In this document: piece after piece, positions 1-7,211 of the stretch
Layout of the letters: each line of letters begins with the position of its first letter
Numbering within the stretch: position 1 is the first letter of the stretch
Source of the DNA: Humisphaera sp.
Lineage (GTDB): Bacteria; Planctomycetota; Phycisphaerae; Tepidisphaerales; Tepidisphaeraceae
Length of the DNA: 15,077 bases
Assembly: GCA_025351525.1 (NCBI GenBank)
Contig: JANXVV010000351.1
Location: forward strand, 1-15,077
Direction of reading: 5' to 3'
The notes under the pieces: generated by a model
Told to the model about the DNA's origin: nothing
The model's database searches: none
What the model saw: the letters and a program-made list of their open reading frames with translations, nothing else
Program-made: the position numbers and the translations under genes

Positions 1-73
1 CACAGGTCTCGGAGTACCGCGACCTGTGCCGGCTTGGCCGAAAGACACAGGTCTCGGAGTACCGCGACCTGTG
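1..73. repeat. Two direct copies of a 28-bp palindromic repeat
   Basis: Two identical 28-bp units lie at 1-28 and 46-73, separated by a 17-bp spacer. Each unit is itself an inverted repeat: the ends CACAGGTC and GACCTGTG are perfect reverse complements, and an inner CGG-AGTA-CCG forms a second short stem after a single T/C mismatch. The core CGGAGTACCG returns at 2671-2680, so the units probably belong to a dispersed intergenic hairpin family in this genome. The array may extend beyond the left window edge. Function is unknown; transcription termination or a REP-like element are possibilities. Confidence 0.85.
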
Positions 74-244
74 GCACCTAAGGCGTCTGACAACCTGGAA
101 GTTATTTACAGCCGGTTCCTGAGTTCTTCGAACTTGGATCAGCTTTGAAAGGGTATGGCACGTTGCGACTTGCGGCAATGGAACTGTGGCGGAGTGTTCC
201 AATGTGTTGATGTGCATCGATCCTTCCTTCAGTAGAATAGGGGA
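74..244. other. Upstream region of the esterase gene, no clear signal
   Basis: This 171-bp stretch leads into the esterase start. I see no convincing -35/-10 pair. A short GTTC-ttc-GAAC hairpin sits near 123-133. Just before the start codon there is only a G-run (GGGG at 240-243), too close to the ATG to be a good Shine-Dalgarno site. Confidence 0.4.
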
Positions 245-1234
245 ATGAAAATCCTATTGGCTTGTCTGACTGTCAGCCTGCTGGCAACGATCACCGCCTT
301 CGCCGCCGGTGAAGATGCCTACTATAAACTCGGCCCCGATTCGCTTCCACAAGACGGGGTGCCGAAGGGAAAATTGGTGGGGCCGACGACGCTACCCAGT
401 GAAGTGTTCCCGGGAACTTCTCACACCTACTGGGTCTATGTTCCCGCCCAGTACGATGCCAGGCAGCCGGCGGCGCTGATGGTCTTCAATGACGGGCAGG
501 CCTACATCGCTCCGAACGGCGACGTGCGCACGCCAAATGTTTTGGACAATCTGATCTTTCGGCGGGAAATCCCGGTGATGATCGCCGTCTTCATCAACCC
601 CGGTCGACGGCCCGATCAACCGGAGCCATCCCCCCGCGACTGGGGCGATCGCACCACCAACCGCCCGGCCGAATACAACACTCCCGATGACAAGTATGCG
701 CGGGTGATCGTCGACGAGTTGATGCCGGCGATCACGAAGCAGTACGACATTTCACCCGATCCTGATCTGCACGGGATCGGCGGGGCCAGCTCCGGCGCGA
801 TCGCCGCGTTTGCCGTCGCCTGGGAACGTCCCAATCAGTTCCGCAAAGTTATCAGCATCGTGGGTAGTTTTGTGAACCTGCGCGGCGGGCAGGTCTATCC
901 CGAACGCGTGCTGGCCGCCGACAAAAAACCGATCCGCCTGTTCTTCCAGGATGGGGTCAACGACAACCGTGCGCTCAACGGTGACAACTACAATCCCGAC
1001 CGAGACTGGCACTACCAGAACGTGCGACTCGTCGAAGCGCTGACAAAAAAGGGATACGACGTCAACTACACCTGGGGCATCGGCCTTCACGGTCAAAAGC
1101 AAGGCGGCGCGATTCTGCCCGATATGATGCGCTGGCTTTGGCGCGACTACCCCCGTTCGTATGATGCCCGCGATAAGGTCGAAAGATCCCTGCGCTTCCT
1201 CGCGACTCAACCGACGACCCGCGCGACTCCTTAA
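245..1234 (+). CDS. Secreted esterase of the enterochelin-esterase-like alpha/beta-hydrolase family
   Basis: A 329-residue protein with a signal peptide at residues 1-21 (hydrophobic LLACLTVSLLATITAF, cleavage likely after AFA or AA), so it is probably exported. The nucleophile elbow GGASSGA places the catalytic serine at S182 (G180-A-S-S-G184). A likely acid residue is D236 or D240 in FFQDGVNDNR, and the catalytic histidine is probably H282 in GLHGQKQGGAILPDMMRWLW. This arrangement and the C-terminal RWLWRDY match the esterase D/enterochelin-esterase-like family, which hydrolyses ester bonds. In planctomycetes many members are relatives of carbohydrate esterases. The natural substrate cannot be told from sequence. 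It is followed at 173 bp by another exported hydrolase gene on the same strand, but a hairpin lies between them, so a shared transcript is uncertain. Confidence 0.88.
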   Translation: MKILLACLTVSLLATITAFAAGEDAYYKLGPDSLPQDGVPKGKLVGPTTLPSEVFPGTSHTYWVYVPAQYDARQPAALMVFNDGQAYIAPNGDVRTPNVLDNLIFRREIPVMIAVFINPGRRPDQPEPSPRDWGDRTTNRPAEYNTPDDKYARVIVDELMPAITKQYDISPDPDLHGIGGASSGAIAAFAVAWERPNQFRKVISIVGSFVNLRGGQVYPERVLAADKKPIRLFFQDGVNDNRALNGDNYNPDRDWHYQNVRLVEALTKKGYDVNYTWGIGLHGQKQGGAILPDMMRWLWRDYPRSYDARDKVERSLRFLATQPTTRATP

Positions 1235-1270
1235 AGTCCGCCACGCGGGTGGTGGAAGAAAATAAATCCG

Positions 1271-1307
1271 GGCGCAAAGAGCAATTCGAAATTGATTTCT
1301 TTGCGCC
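1271..1307. terminator. Nested hairpin after the esterase gene, possible terminator
   Basis: A perfect 10-bp inverted repeat (GGCGCAAAGA at 1271-1280, TCTTTGCGCC at 1298-1307) encloses a second 5-bp stem CAATT-cga-AATTG at 1282-1294. It sits 36 bp after the esterase stop codon. No T-tract follows directly, so it is either a weak terminator or one of the dispersed intergenic hairpins of this genome. The word CTTTGCG is repeated at 1299, 1311 and 1328, giving a degenerate short-repeat look to 1299-1335. Confidence 0.5.
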
Positions 1308-1396
1308 TTCCTTTGCGCGCTCCGCGTCTTTGCGGCCAGGTATTTTTAAGTGCGGGTGAGCCCGTACAGTGACGTCGATAGACGTGATAGAAAAAA

Positions 1397-1402
1397 GAGG
1401 AG
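1397..1402 (+). promoter_or_regulatory. Ribosome binding site deciding the start at 1408
   Basis: GAGGAG at 1397-1402 lies 5 bp before the ATG at 1408. An upstream in-frame GTG at 1369 would add 13 residues ahead of the signal peptide but has no comparable site, so 1408 is preferred. Confidence 0.75.
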
Positions 1403-1407
1403 TACTT

Positions 1408-2526
1408 ATGATTCATTTTGGTAACCGCTTTTTGTGGATGCTTATCGTTGTCACTGCCATGGGGATAGCCGAGGACTGCCGGGCCTGGGGTCTTAAGGAA
1501 CATATTCTGATGACGCGCATCGCCGCCGAGCGATTGATCGCCGATCCCGCGACGCCGGCGGCGATGCGAGAATGGCTGCAATCCTCCAATCGATCCGGTT
1601 CGGATATGGCGGCTGAGAAGCAATTCTTCCTGCATCAGCGGATTGGGATTTTCCCGCGCGCGGTGGATGGGCTGGGCTTCTGGTCCACCATGCCCGATCA
1701 GGATAAAGGCGCAGCCGGTGGTCGGCAGACGGTCGAACCCTTCGGCGTGACTGAATCGCAATTGCACTTCACGGACCTGGAGTTACTCGGGGCCGATGCG
1801 GCCACCCATACCTACCGAGACGATCTTTCGCATAAACCCAAACCCTCCGACATTCCCCGCGATTTTCGCAATGAGCGGTGGAAGCACGCCGGGATGTTGC
1901 CTTTCCGCATCGAGGATTGTTACGGAAAAATGGTGCAGGCTTTCCGTGTCGGACGCCTGGCTGACAAGGATGGACAATACCCGCGCGATGAACACGCCGA
2001 GCGATGGGCGGGGTATTTGGCGCATTATTTGGAGGACAATTGTCAGCCGCATCATGCGACGGTGGACTTCATGAGCCGCAGCTATTTCGGCAAGGGAAAT
2101 CCGCGGTCCCCAAACGTCCATAACAATGTGGAGTCCACCCTGATGGACGATGAAACCGAGGACCACATGGCCCTTCGCGAAGAATTCTGGCCCCTGTTTG
2201 TCGCCGAGTTGGATCGCGTGAAAGACCCCATCGAGACGAATGATCCGTGGGCGGCGACGATCGAGGTGTTGATGAAAAGCTACGATGCCCTGCCGTTGAT
2301 TGGCCGGGCCGCGATGGCCGGTTACCACCTCGGCGGCACGCCCGAAGCCCCGACTGGTCACCCGATTGACGTGCTGGATGCAGATGCGTTTTTCCATTTC
2401 AAGGTGAAGGTCGGCGAACAGGAAATGACGCTGCTGGAGATGAAAGCCCATCAGATGGCATGGGCCGTCAAGCGTGTGGAGCGGGTATGGCGGCAGGCGT
2501 GGGAGGAAGGGCATGGGGAGAAGTAG
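1408..2526 (+). CDS. Secreted zinc-dependent phospholipase C/P1-nuclease-fold protein
   Basis: A 372-residue protein with an N-terminal export signal ending in CRA before W27. In the PC-PLC/S1-P1 nuclease fold the mature N-terminal tryptophan is a zinc ligand, so cleavage after A26 would place W27 exactly as the family requires. The other expected ligands are visible in order: H32 in WGLKEH, H120 and D123 in LHFTD, H206 and D210 in AHYLED, H216 in CQPHH, and H238 and E242 in HNNVE. The spacings H-x3-D-x5-H and H-x3-E match those known for Bacillus cereus phospholipase C. The protein probably hydrolyses phosphodiester bonds outside the cytoplasm, in phospholipids or nucleic acids; sequence alone does not separate the two. 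It is somewhat longer than classical members (about 245-290 residues), with extra sequence between residues 50 and 110 and at the C-terminus. Confidence 0.85.
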   Translation: MIHFGNRFLWMLIVVTAMGIAEDCRAWGLKEHILMTRIAAERLIADPATPAAMREWLQSSNRSGSDMAAEKQFFLHQRIGIFPRAVDGLGFWSTMPDQDKGAAGGRQTVEPFGVTESQLHFTDLELLGADAATHTYRDDLSHKPKPSDIPRDFRNERWKHAGMLPFRIEDCYGKMVQAFRVGRLADKDGQYPRDEHAERWAGYLAHYLEDNCQPHHATVDFMSRSYFGKGNPRSPNVHNNVESTLMDDETEDHMALREEFWPLFVAELDRVKDPIETNDPWAATIEVLMKSYDALPLIGRAAMAGYHLGGTPEAPTGHPIDVLDADAFFHFKVKVGEQEMTLLEMKAHQMAWAVKRVERVWRQAWEEGHGEK

Positions 2527-2858
2527 GCGGGGCATTTCGTGGCATGGGCAACCCGCCCATGGCCATGGTACACCATGGCGTTGGCCGGTACTCCGGTCAA
2601 CCCGGCAAGAGCGCAGCGATCTTTCTTTCGTGTTCGTTCAAAGAGCGCTGCGCTCTCGCTTGGGTCGACCGGAGTACCGGTCGACATCGCGGGGTACCGC
2701 GAACATGGGCTGGTAGCCCATGCTACGATGATGCCCTCGAAAATTACCTTAGAATAAATCTCTTGCAACCTCTGGAACCCATCGGTTACCATTCCAGCAT
2801 CATCCCCTTTCAGGGATGACACTTCGCCCGCTTCGTTCGGCAATGTTCAGGAGATATC
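2527..2858. repeat. Intergenic cluster of nested palindromes
   Basis: This 332-bp gap holds no gene but at least five hairpins. They are CATGGGC/GCCCATG (2543-2561), GCCATGG-taca-CCATGGC (2562-2579), a long imperfect inverted repeat with arms at 2585-2618 and 2646-2680, GTCGACCGG-agta-CCGGTCGAC (2664-2685), CGCGG-ggta-CCGCG (2688-2701) and CATGGGCT-ggt-AGCCCATG (2704-2722). The right arm of the long repeat shares its end with the GTCGACCGG hairpin, so alternative structures compete. After 2723 the sequence becomes ordinary leader for the pilin-like gene. Short spurious frames here are explained by the repeats. Confidence 0.8.
2585..2680. repeat. Long imperfect inverted repeat, arms of about 34 bp
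   Basis: The left arm 2585-2618 and right arm 2646-2680 are near reverse complements. CCGGTACTCCGGTC and AGAGCGCAGCG match exactly, with mismatches confined to the middle of the arm. The 27-nt loop (2619-2645) could extend the stem through CTTT/AAAG. The outer end carries CGGAGTACCG, the core of the repeats at 1-73. Confidence 0.8.
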
Positions 2859-3683
2859 ATGGCTTCATCTCTCCGTCGCCACTCCGCTTTCACGCTGGTT
2901 GAACTGTTGGTGGTCATCGGCATCATCGCGCTGCTCATCGGCATCCTGATGCCGGCCCTCAGCAAGGCGAGATCGGTTTCCCGACAGGTCAAGTGCCTGA
3001 GCAACATCCGCCAACTCGGAGTGGCGGATCAAATCTACATGGCCGACTCACTAAGATGGCATCTTCCGGGCTACTGGGGTTGGTCGCCTGCCGGCGCCGG
3101 TTGGACGCCCAGCACGCCGCCGGCCATTCCTGCGGCCGATCCGCGCATGTACTGGTTTCAAGTGTATACGATCACGCAGATGCTGAAATCCGACAACCCG
3201 GACCAGGGCCGTTTCCCGGCTTCAACCTGCTGCCCGGACGCACTGCTGTCGGAGAAAAACGCCAACAAATTTGGCTGGACCCTGCATGAATCCTACGGCA
3301 TGAATTACTCGCAACTTCCCGGCATGAATGTCACCCTCGCCCCCAACTATCTGAATGGCTGGAAAACGTCGCAGGTGATCAACGCCGCCGACAAAATCTT
3401 TTTTACCGACGCCACCAGTGAAGGAGTGAGCGTCAGCACCAGTGTTAGTTCCCCCAATGCCACCCTGCGATACCTGGTCCGCACTCCCGAGGATTGGTCC
3501 GGTGAAAAACACGAGCCACCTCATTACGGCGGAGCGGTGGCGTATCGGCATAACGGCGGGGCCAATATCCTTTACTTCGACGGGCACGCCACCCGGATCG
3601 CCTATGCCGATCTGAAATATGATCCGGCGGTGGACCCTTCCACTTCACCGAAGTTGAAGGCATGGCAGACGACGACGCGGTGA
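2859..3683 (+). CDS. Prepilin-like protein with N-terminal methylation motif and H-X9-DG C-terminus
   Basis: A 274-residue protein preceded by AGGAG at 2849-2853, 5 bp before the ATG. The N-terminus is a classical type IV prepilin/pseudopilin signal: basic leader MASSLRRHSA, predicted cleavage before F11, then FTLVELLVVIGIIALLIGIL with the conserved E15 at mature position 5. The hydrophobic helix runs to about residue 34. Near the C-terminus RHNGGANILYFDGHA has the H-X9-D-G spacing (H231, D241-G242) that defines a very large planctomycete family related to DUF1559 pilin-like proteins. It would be processed by a prepilin peptidase and sit at the inner membrane or in a pseudopilus. Its individual role is unknown. 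It stands alone, flanked by palindromes, and converges on serA. Confidence 0.9.
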   Translation: MASSLRRHSAFTLVELLVVIGIIALLIGILMPALSKARSVSRQVKCLSNIRQLGVADQIYMADSLRWHLPGYWGWSPAGAGWTPSTPPAIPAADPRMYWFQVYTITQMLKSDNPDQGRFPASTCCPDALLSEKNANKFGWTLHESYGMNYSQLPGMNVTLAPNYLNGWKTSQVINAADKIFFTDATSEGVSVSTSVSSPNATLRYLVRTPEDWSGEKHEPPHYGGAVAYRHNGGANILYFDGHATRIAYADLKYDPAVDPSTSPKLKAWQTTTR

Positions 3684-3688
3684 GGGGG

Positions 3689-3749
3689 GGCATGGGCGTC
3701 TCGCCCATGCATTTCTTCGGCCAAAAAGCATGGGCGAGACGCCCATGCC
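3689..3749. repeat. Twin palindrome: two inverted copies of a 22-bp hairpin
   Basis: The 22-bp units at 3689-3710 and 3728-3749 are exact reverse complements of each other. Each is itself a palindrome, GCATGGGCG-tct-CGCCCATGC and its complement. The match continues outward imperfectly (TGAGG against CCTCA), so the whole block 3681-3754 can form one long hairpin or two small ones. It begins 6 bp after the pilin-like stop codon. The related core CATGGGC/GCCCATG occurs twice in 2543-2722, marking a genome-dispersed family. Confidence 0.85.
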
Positions 3750-3768
3750 ACCTCACTCAAAACATCCG

Positions 3769-3802
3769 AATCGAAAAAGCGTCAGTTCCTTTTCGATTTT
3801 TT
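3769..3802 (+). terminator. Likely intrinsic terminator between convergent genes
   Basis: AATCGAAAA (3769-3777) pairs with TTTTCGATT (3790-3798), followed directly by TTTT. The stem is AT-rich, which weakens it. Orientation and position fit termination of the plus-strand pilin-like transcript; it may also act on the converging serA transcript. The sequence from 3803 to 3856 is T-rich, with imperfect TCTGATTT repeats and two CGAGCTT words (3809 and 3839). Confidence 0.45.
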
Positions 3803-3856
3803 CCCATTCGAGCTTTTTTCTGATTTCTAATTTCTGATTTCGAGCTTAAAGATCAA

Positions 3857-5482
3857 TCACTTCCTCGGCGGCAACACCACCGTCTTCACCCGCACAATGT
3901 TCGGCCTCGCCCGCAGCCGATTCAGCAGCGCTTCCGGCGGCGCACTGTCCGTCTTCAGCACCATCAACGCCGTCGCCTTCCCTTCCTTATCGAACTCACG
4001 GCTGATGACCATGTCCGCGATATTCACACTCGCATCGCCGAAGCTGGAACCCACCAGCCCGATCACGCCCGGCTCGTCTTTGTTGACGATAAGGACCATA
4101 TGGCCTTCGGGGATCATGTCCATCGCGTAGCCGTCGATGCGGACGATTCGGGGCAGACCGTCGGCGTAGACGGTGCCGAGAATGCGGTGGGTTTCACCGT
4201 CCGGGCCTTCCACCCGCACCCCGACGATATCACCGACAAGGCCCGCCGGGGGTTGCGGTTCATGAACGGCGGAAAGACTGATCCCGCGGCTGCGGGCGAT
4301 GTGCTCGACATTGATGATGTTGACACTGCCCGGCCCCATGTGTGGCCGCAGCAATTCAACCGTGACCAATCGAAGCAACGTCGGCATCAGCTTGGGCGCG
4401 CGGTTGCCGCTGATGCGAAGGGTGATGGTTTTGTAACCGCTGTCGCAGTAGCCGGAAAGCACCGCGCCGATGCGGCGGGCCAGCTCGGCGAACGGGGCCT
4501 CGTCCGCCGGGAGATCCAGTTTGATCCCACCGGCATTTACCGCGCCGCGAATCTCCCCGCTCTGCAGATACGCTACAATCGCCTTGCAGGCATCCACCGA
4601 AACGGCGGTCTGCGCTTCATCCGTCTGCGCCCCCAGGTGCGGCGTCAGCACCACATTCTCACAGCCAAACAGCGGATGATCCTGTTGCGGCGGTTCCTTG
4701 ATAAACACATCCAGCGCGGCACCGGCGATCTTCTTCGCCTTCAGCGCTTCGGCCAACGAAAACTCATCCACCACTTCCCCGCGCGAGTCATTGATGACCA
4801 GTAGATTCGGCTTGCACCTGTTGAACAGCCGATCGCGATTCAGCAGATGCCGCGTGCCTTCACCCCCCGGAACGTGGAAGGTGATGACATCCAGTTGGGA
4901 GACGAATTCGTCGAAATCCCGAATGAGTTTGACCCGACCCTCCAGCGCGGTCGGTTGGCTGTAGAAAGGATCGAATCCAACGACGGTCATCTCCATCGCC
5001 AGCGCCCGCGTCGCGACCGTCTGCCCGATGCGGCCAAGACCGACGACACCGAGCGTTTTGCCCGCCAACTGAGTGCCCTGATATTTCGCCTTCTCCCACT
5101 TCGGCAACGCGGCTTTCACATGAGCATCCGCAGCGGGAATTTTACGCGCCAGGCTCATCATCAAAGCCAGCGCATGCTCCGCGGTGGAAAGGGTCGACGC
5201 GGCGGCGGTGTTCAAAACAAGAATGCCCTTGGCGGTCGCCGCATCCAGATCGATGTTGTCCACGCCCACCCCGGCCCGCGCAATGGCTTTCAGAATCCCC
5301 GGATTCTCCAGCACCTTGGCGGTGACTTTCGCGCCGGAACGGACGACCAGCGCATCGTATTGCCCGACAATCGCCGCCAGCTCGTCTTCCTTCAGCCCGA
5401 TCTTGGTGTCGAAGGAATGCCCGGATTGCTTGAGAAAATCCAATCCCTCTTCCGCCAACTTGTCAGCCACGAGAATGCGCAT
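3857..5482 (-). CDS. serA: D-3-phosphoglycerate dehydrogenase with C-terminal ACT domain
   Basis: A 541-residue protein of the long-form PHGDH type. It oxidises 3-phosphoglycerate to 3-phosphohydroxypyruvate with NAD+, the first step of serine synthesis, in the cytoplasm. Visible landmarks are the substrate-side VRSGAKVT (48-55) and ARAGVGVDNID (69-79), the nucleotide-binding VGLGRIGQTVATRA (147-160) and the catalytic triad R234 (NDSRGEVVD), E263 (IKEPP) and H282 (PHLGAQT). The intervening ASB-type region (about 318-450) is followed by an ACT domain from about 461 (HMVLIVNKDEPGVIGLVG) to the end, a likely serine-binding regulatory unit. AGAAGGA (5491-5497 on the complement) lies 8 bp before the ATG. 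It lies downstream of the S8 protease gene, 136 bp after its stop, with no visible functional link. Confidence 0.97.
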   Translation of the reverse strand: MRILVADKLAEEGLDFLKQSGHSFDTKIGLKEDELAAIVGQYDALVVRSGAKVTAKVLENPGILKAIARAGVGVDNIDLDAATAKGILVLNTAAASTLSTAEHALALMMSLARKIPAADAHVKAALPKWEKAKYQGTQLAGKTLGVVGLGRIGQTVATRALAMEMTVVGFDPFYSQPTALEGRVKLIRDFDEFVSQLDVITFHVPGGEGTRHLLNRDRLFNRCKPNLLVINDSRGEVVDEFSLAEALKAKKIAGAALDVFIKEPPQQDHPLFGCENVVLTPHLGAQTDEAQTAVSVDACKAIVAYLQSGEIRGAVNAGGIKLDLPADEAPFAELARRIGAVLSGYCDSGYKTITLRISGNRAPKLMPTLLRLVTVELLRPHMGPGSVNIINVEHIARSRGISLSAVHEPQPPAGLVGDIVGVRVEGPDGETHRILGTVYADGLPRIVRIDGYAMDMIPEGHMVLIVNKDEPGVIGLVGSSFGDASVNIADMVISREFDKEGKATALMVLKTDSAPPEALLNRLRARPNIVRVKTVVLPPRK

Positions 5483-5581
5483 GGTAAGGTTCCTTCTAAG
5501 AAAACGTCCGCTTCGGTAAAGTCGGGTATCGTAGGGAAGTGAGACGGAGAGGCAAGCGGAGGCGGGAGCGCCGACATTTAA

Positions 5582-5608
5582 ATCGACGTACCCTGCTCCG
5601 GGGTCGAT
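5582..5608 (-). terminator. Weak hairpin between the S8 protease and serA
   Basis: ATCGAC (5582-5587) pairs with GTCGAT (5603-5608), with an inner CCC/GGG. It lies about 10 bp past the protease stop codon as transcribed. No T-tract follows, so this may be a partial terminator or simply an intergenic palindrome. Confidence 0.3.
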
Positions 5609-5618
5609 GTGAGGGCGT

Positions 5619-7103
5619 TCATCGTTTACTCAACGTCACCGAGTCCAGCTTCATTGCAGAGCCAGACGATCTATCGATATACACTTTCAAAATCTGGTTT
5701 CCGCTCTGCAAATTCGCCGTCCCGGCATTGACCACCGCGTATGCCATGCCGGTCGATTTTAACTTGATGCCCTTGAGAATTCTCGATCCGATTTGCACGC
5801 GGATCTGTCCGCCATTGGTACTCAAACGGGGTTGGATCAAATAGTTGCCTGCCACTGGAACCTGAACGCTGTAGCTGACCCACTCGCCAGTTTCCATTCC
5901 ACCGATGGTAGCGCCGCCTTGGGCATTGGAATCAGAGAAAATACCCATTGACGAGTGACGATACGTGTAGGGACCGATGTCGGCGGGAGTTGGTTTATGG
6001 TACGCCAGTCCCTCTCCACCCGAGTCGAAATCCTCGGCTTGAATCGTGATGGCCGATGAAACCGAAAACGGTGTGCCGCTTCTTGGCCAGGGACCCATGG
6101 CCCGATTTGGCGACAACACCGTCAGTTGGATCGCCGCATCCATCGCCGCCAGCAGATTCAAGCGGTGATACGTTAAGCCGGAATTCGGATCGAAAATTGG
6201 ATCGCCGCTGCGAGTGAGGATGTCGGCAATGGTATCCGGGGTGAATGCGGGGTCGATATTCTTGATCACCGCCGCCGCCCCGACGATCTGCGGCGAGGTG
6301 GGACTGGTATACGCACCGCCAAGCGACTCGATGGTTTCCGAACCGGTCGATGGATCATATGAAGGCCCGACGATTTGGTCCCCCGGAGCCAGGAAATCCA
6401 GATAGGGGCCGCGCTGCGAAGTGGTGACAATCGAATTAAAATTGTCCGAAGCCCCCGTGAAGTACAGATGGGGCGATACCGCCGCCGGATCGACATTAAG
6501 AGGCGTTGACGCTGAAAAAATATTGCTCGCCGGCGATCCGACGAACACCCCCGCATCGTCCAATTGGCGCAATTCGCGACGATATCCCGAAACGCCTGTC
6601 CCCATCAGATTCACCGCCACGATGTTGTATCGCAACCGGTGGCTCACGACCCATTGCAACGCCGCCTGCACCTGCGCTGGCAGTGATCCGGTTCGCAGGG
6701 CGATCAGGTTCGCGTTTGGCGCCACACCCACGTAATGCTGTCCGTTAAAATCATACCCACTGCTGGCGGCGATCCCGGCCATGAACGTGCCATGATTATC
6801 CGGCGAACTCAGACCGGAGTTCGCCTTCGGAATGGGGTCGGCGGTATTCTTGATGAAATCAAACCCGTCGACCACCTTATGACTCCCACCGAATCCACCC
6901 CCCAGCGCCGGGTGATTGTAATCCACGCCGACATCAATGATGACAATCGATTCGTTGCGGCCATCCGCCCAGGGATATTTCGCCAGCGCCTCCGCCTGAT
7001 GAATCAACGCCCCCTGAGTGTTGTTGGGCAGCGCGATCGCGTTCACACTCAGTAACGCTCTCGACTCCAAAGCCTCAAAAAGGGGGACGTTTTGAGCTTT
7101 CAT
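5619..7103 (-). CDS. LEPR-type S8 subtilisin-like protease with C-terminal CBM6-like module
   Basis: A 494-residue protein from the ATG at 7103; a GTG at 7127 would add eight residues. The N-terminus KAQNVPLFEALESRALLSVNA is a LEPR-XLL-type motif (ESRALLS for EPRxLLS), usual at the start of large planctomycete surface proteins. The peptidase S8 domain spans about 40-330. The triad is D57 (IVIIDVGVDYNHPAL), H104 (DNHGTFMAG) and S267 (GGAYTSPTSPQIVGAAA). The serine motif differs from the usual GTSMATP. The oxyanion region reads VFVGSPASN instead of the common AGN, so activity is not assured. Residues 351-492 (ITIQAEDFDSGGEG, METGEWVSYSVQV, DSVTL) resemble a CBM6-type carbohydrate-binding module. 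A role in degrading or processing extracellular protein while bound to polysaccharide is inferred. A TTGCGC-17-CATAAA promoter candidate would start transcription near 7123, inside the GTG extension, which favours the ATG. Confidence 0.85.
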   Translation of the reverse strand: MKAQNVPLFEALESRALLSVNAIALPNNTQGALIHQAEALAKYPWADGRNESIVIIDVGVDYNHPALGGGFGGSHKVVDGFDFIKNTADPIPKANSGLSSPDNHGTFMAGIAASSGYDFNGQHYVGVAPNANLIALRTGSLPAQVQAALQWVVSHRLRYNIVAVNLMGTGVSGYRRELRQLDDAGVFVGSPASNIFSASTPLNVDPAAVSPHLYFTGASDNFNSIVTTSQRGPYLDFLAPGDQIVGPSYDPSTGSETIESLGGAYTSPTSPQIVGAAAVIKNIDPAFTPDTIADILTRSGDPIFDPNSGLTYHRLNLLAAMDAAIQLTVLSPNRAMGPWPRSGTPFSVSSAITIQAEDFDSGGEGLAYHKPTPADIGPYTYRHSSMGIFSDSNAQGGATIGGMETGEWVSYSVQVPVAGNYLIQPRLSTNGGQIRVQIGSRILKGIKLKSTGMAYAVVNAGTANLQSGNQILKVYIDRSSGSAMKLDSVTLSKR

Positions 7104-7129
7104 CGGATGTTCCGGAAAAGGAGTCACCT

Positions 7130-7158
7130 TTTATGGATCAGATTAAAACAATGCGCAA
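7130..7158 (-). promoter_or_regulatory. Candidate promoter of the S8 protease gene
   Basis: On the complement, TTGCGC (7158-7153) and CATAAA (7135-7130) are separated by 17 bp and point toward the protease. Each box matches the sigma-70 consensus at about four of six positions. No strong terminator is seen after glmS in the 108-bp gap 7104-7211, so read-through from glmS is also possible. Confidence 0.3.
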
Positions 7159-7211
7159 CCGGAAAACGCCTGCCTCCGGCACGGCCGCTAAACGAAGAGC
7201 AGGAACGCAGA

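Noticed and set aside
1..73. Possible CRISPR array (28-bp repeat twice with a spacer)
   Set aside because: Only two units, a 17-bp spacer that is too short, a strongly palindromic repeat and no cas genes; the core recurs elsewhere as an isolated hairpin.
1783..2535. 250-residue minus-strand frame opposite the phospholipase-like gene
   Set aside because: The plus frame carries a signal peptide and ordered zinc ligands; the minus frame shows no motif.
2460..2819. Small plus-strand frames in the gap after the phospholipase-like gene
   Set aside because: They run across palindromic repeats and have no conserved sequence.
3222..3756. Minus-strand frames opposite the pilin-like gene
   Set aside because: The prepilin signal and the H-X9-DG motif fix the coding strand as plus.
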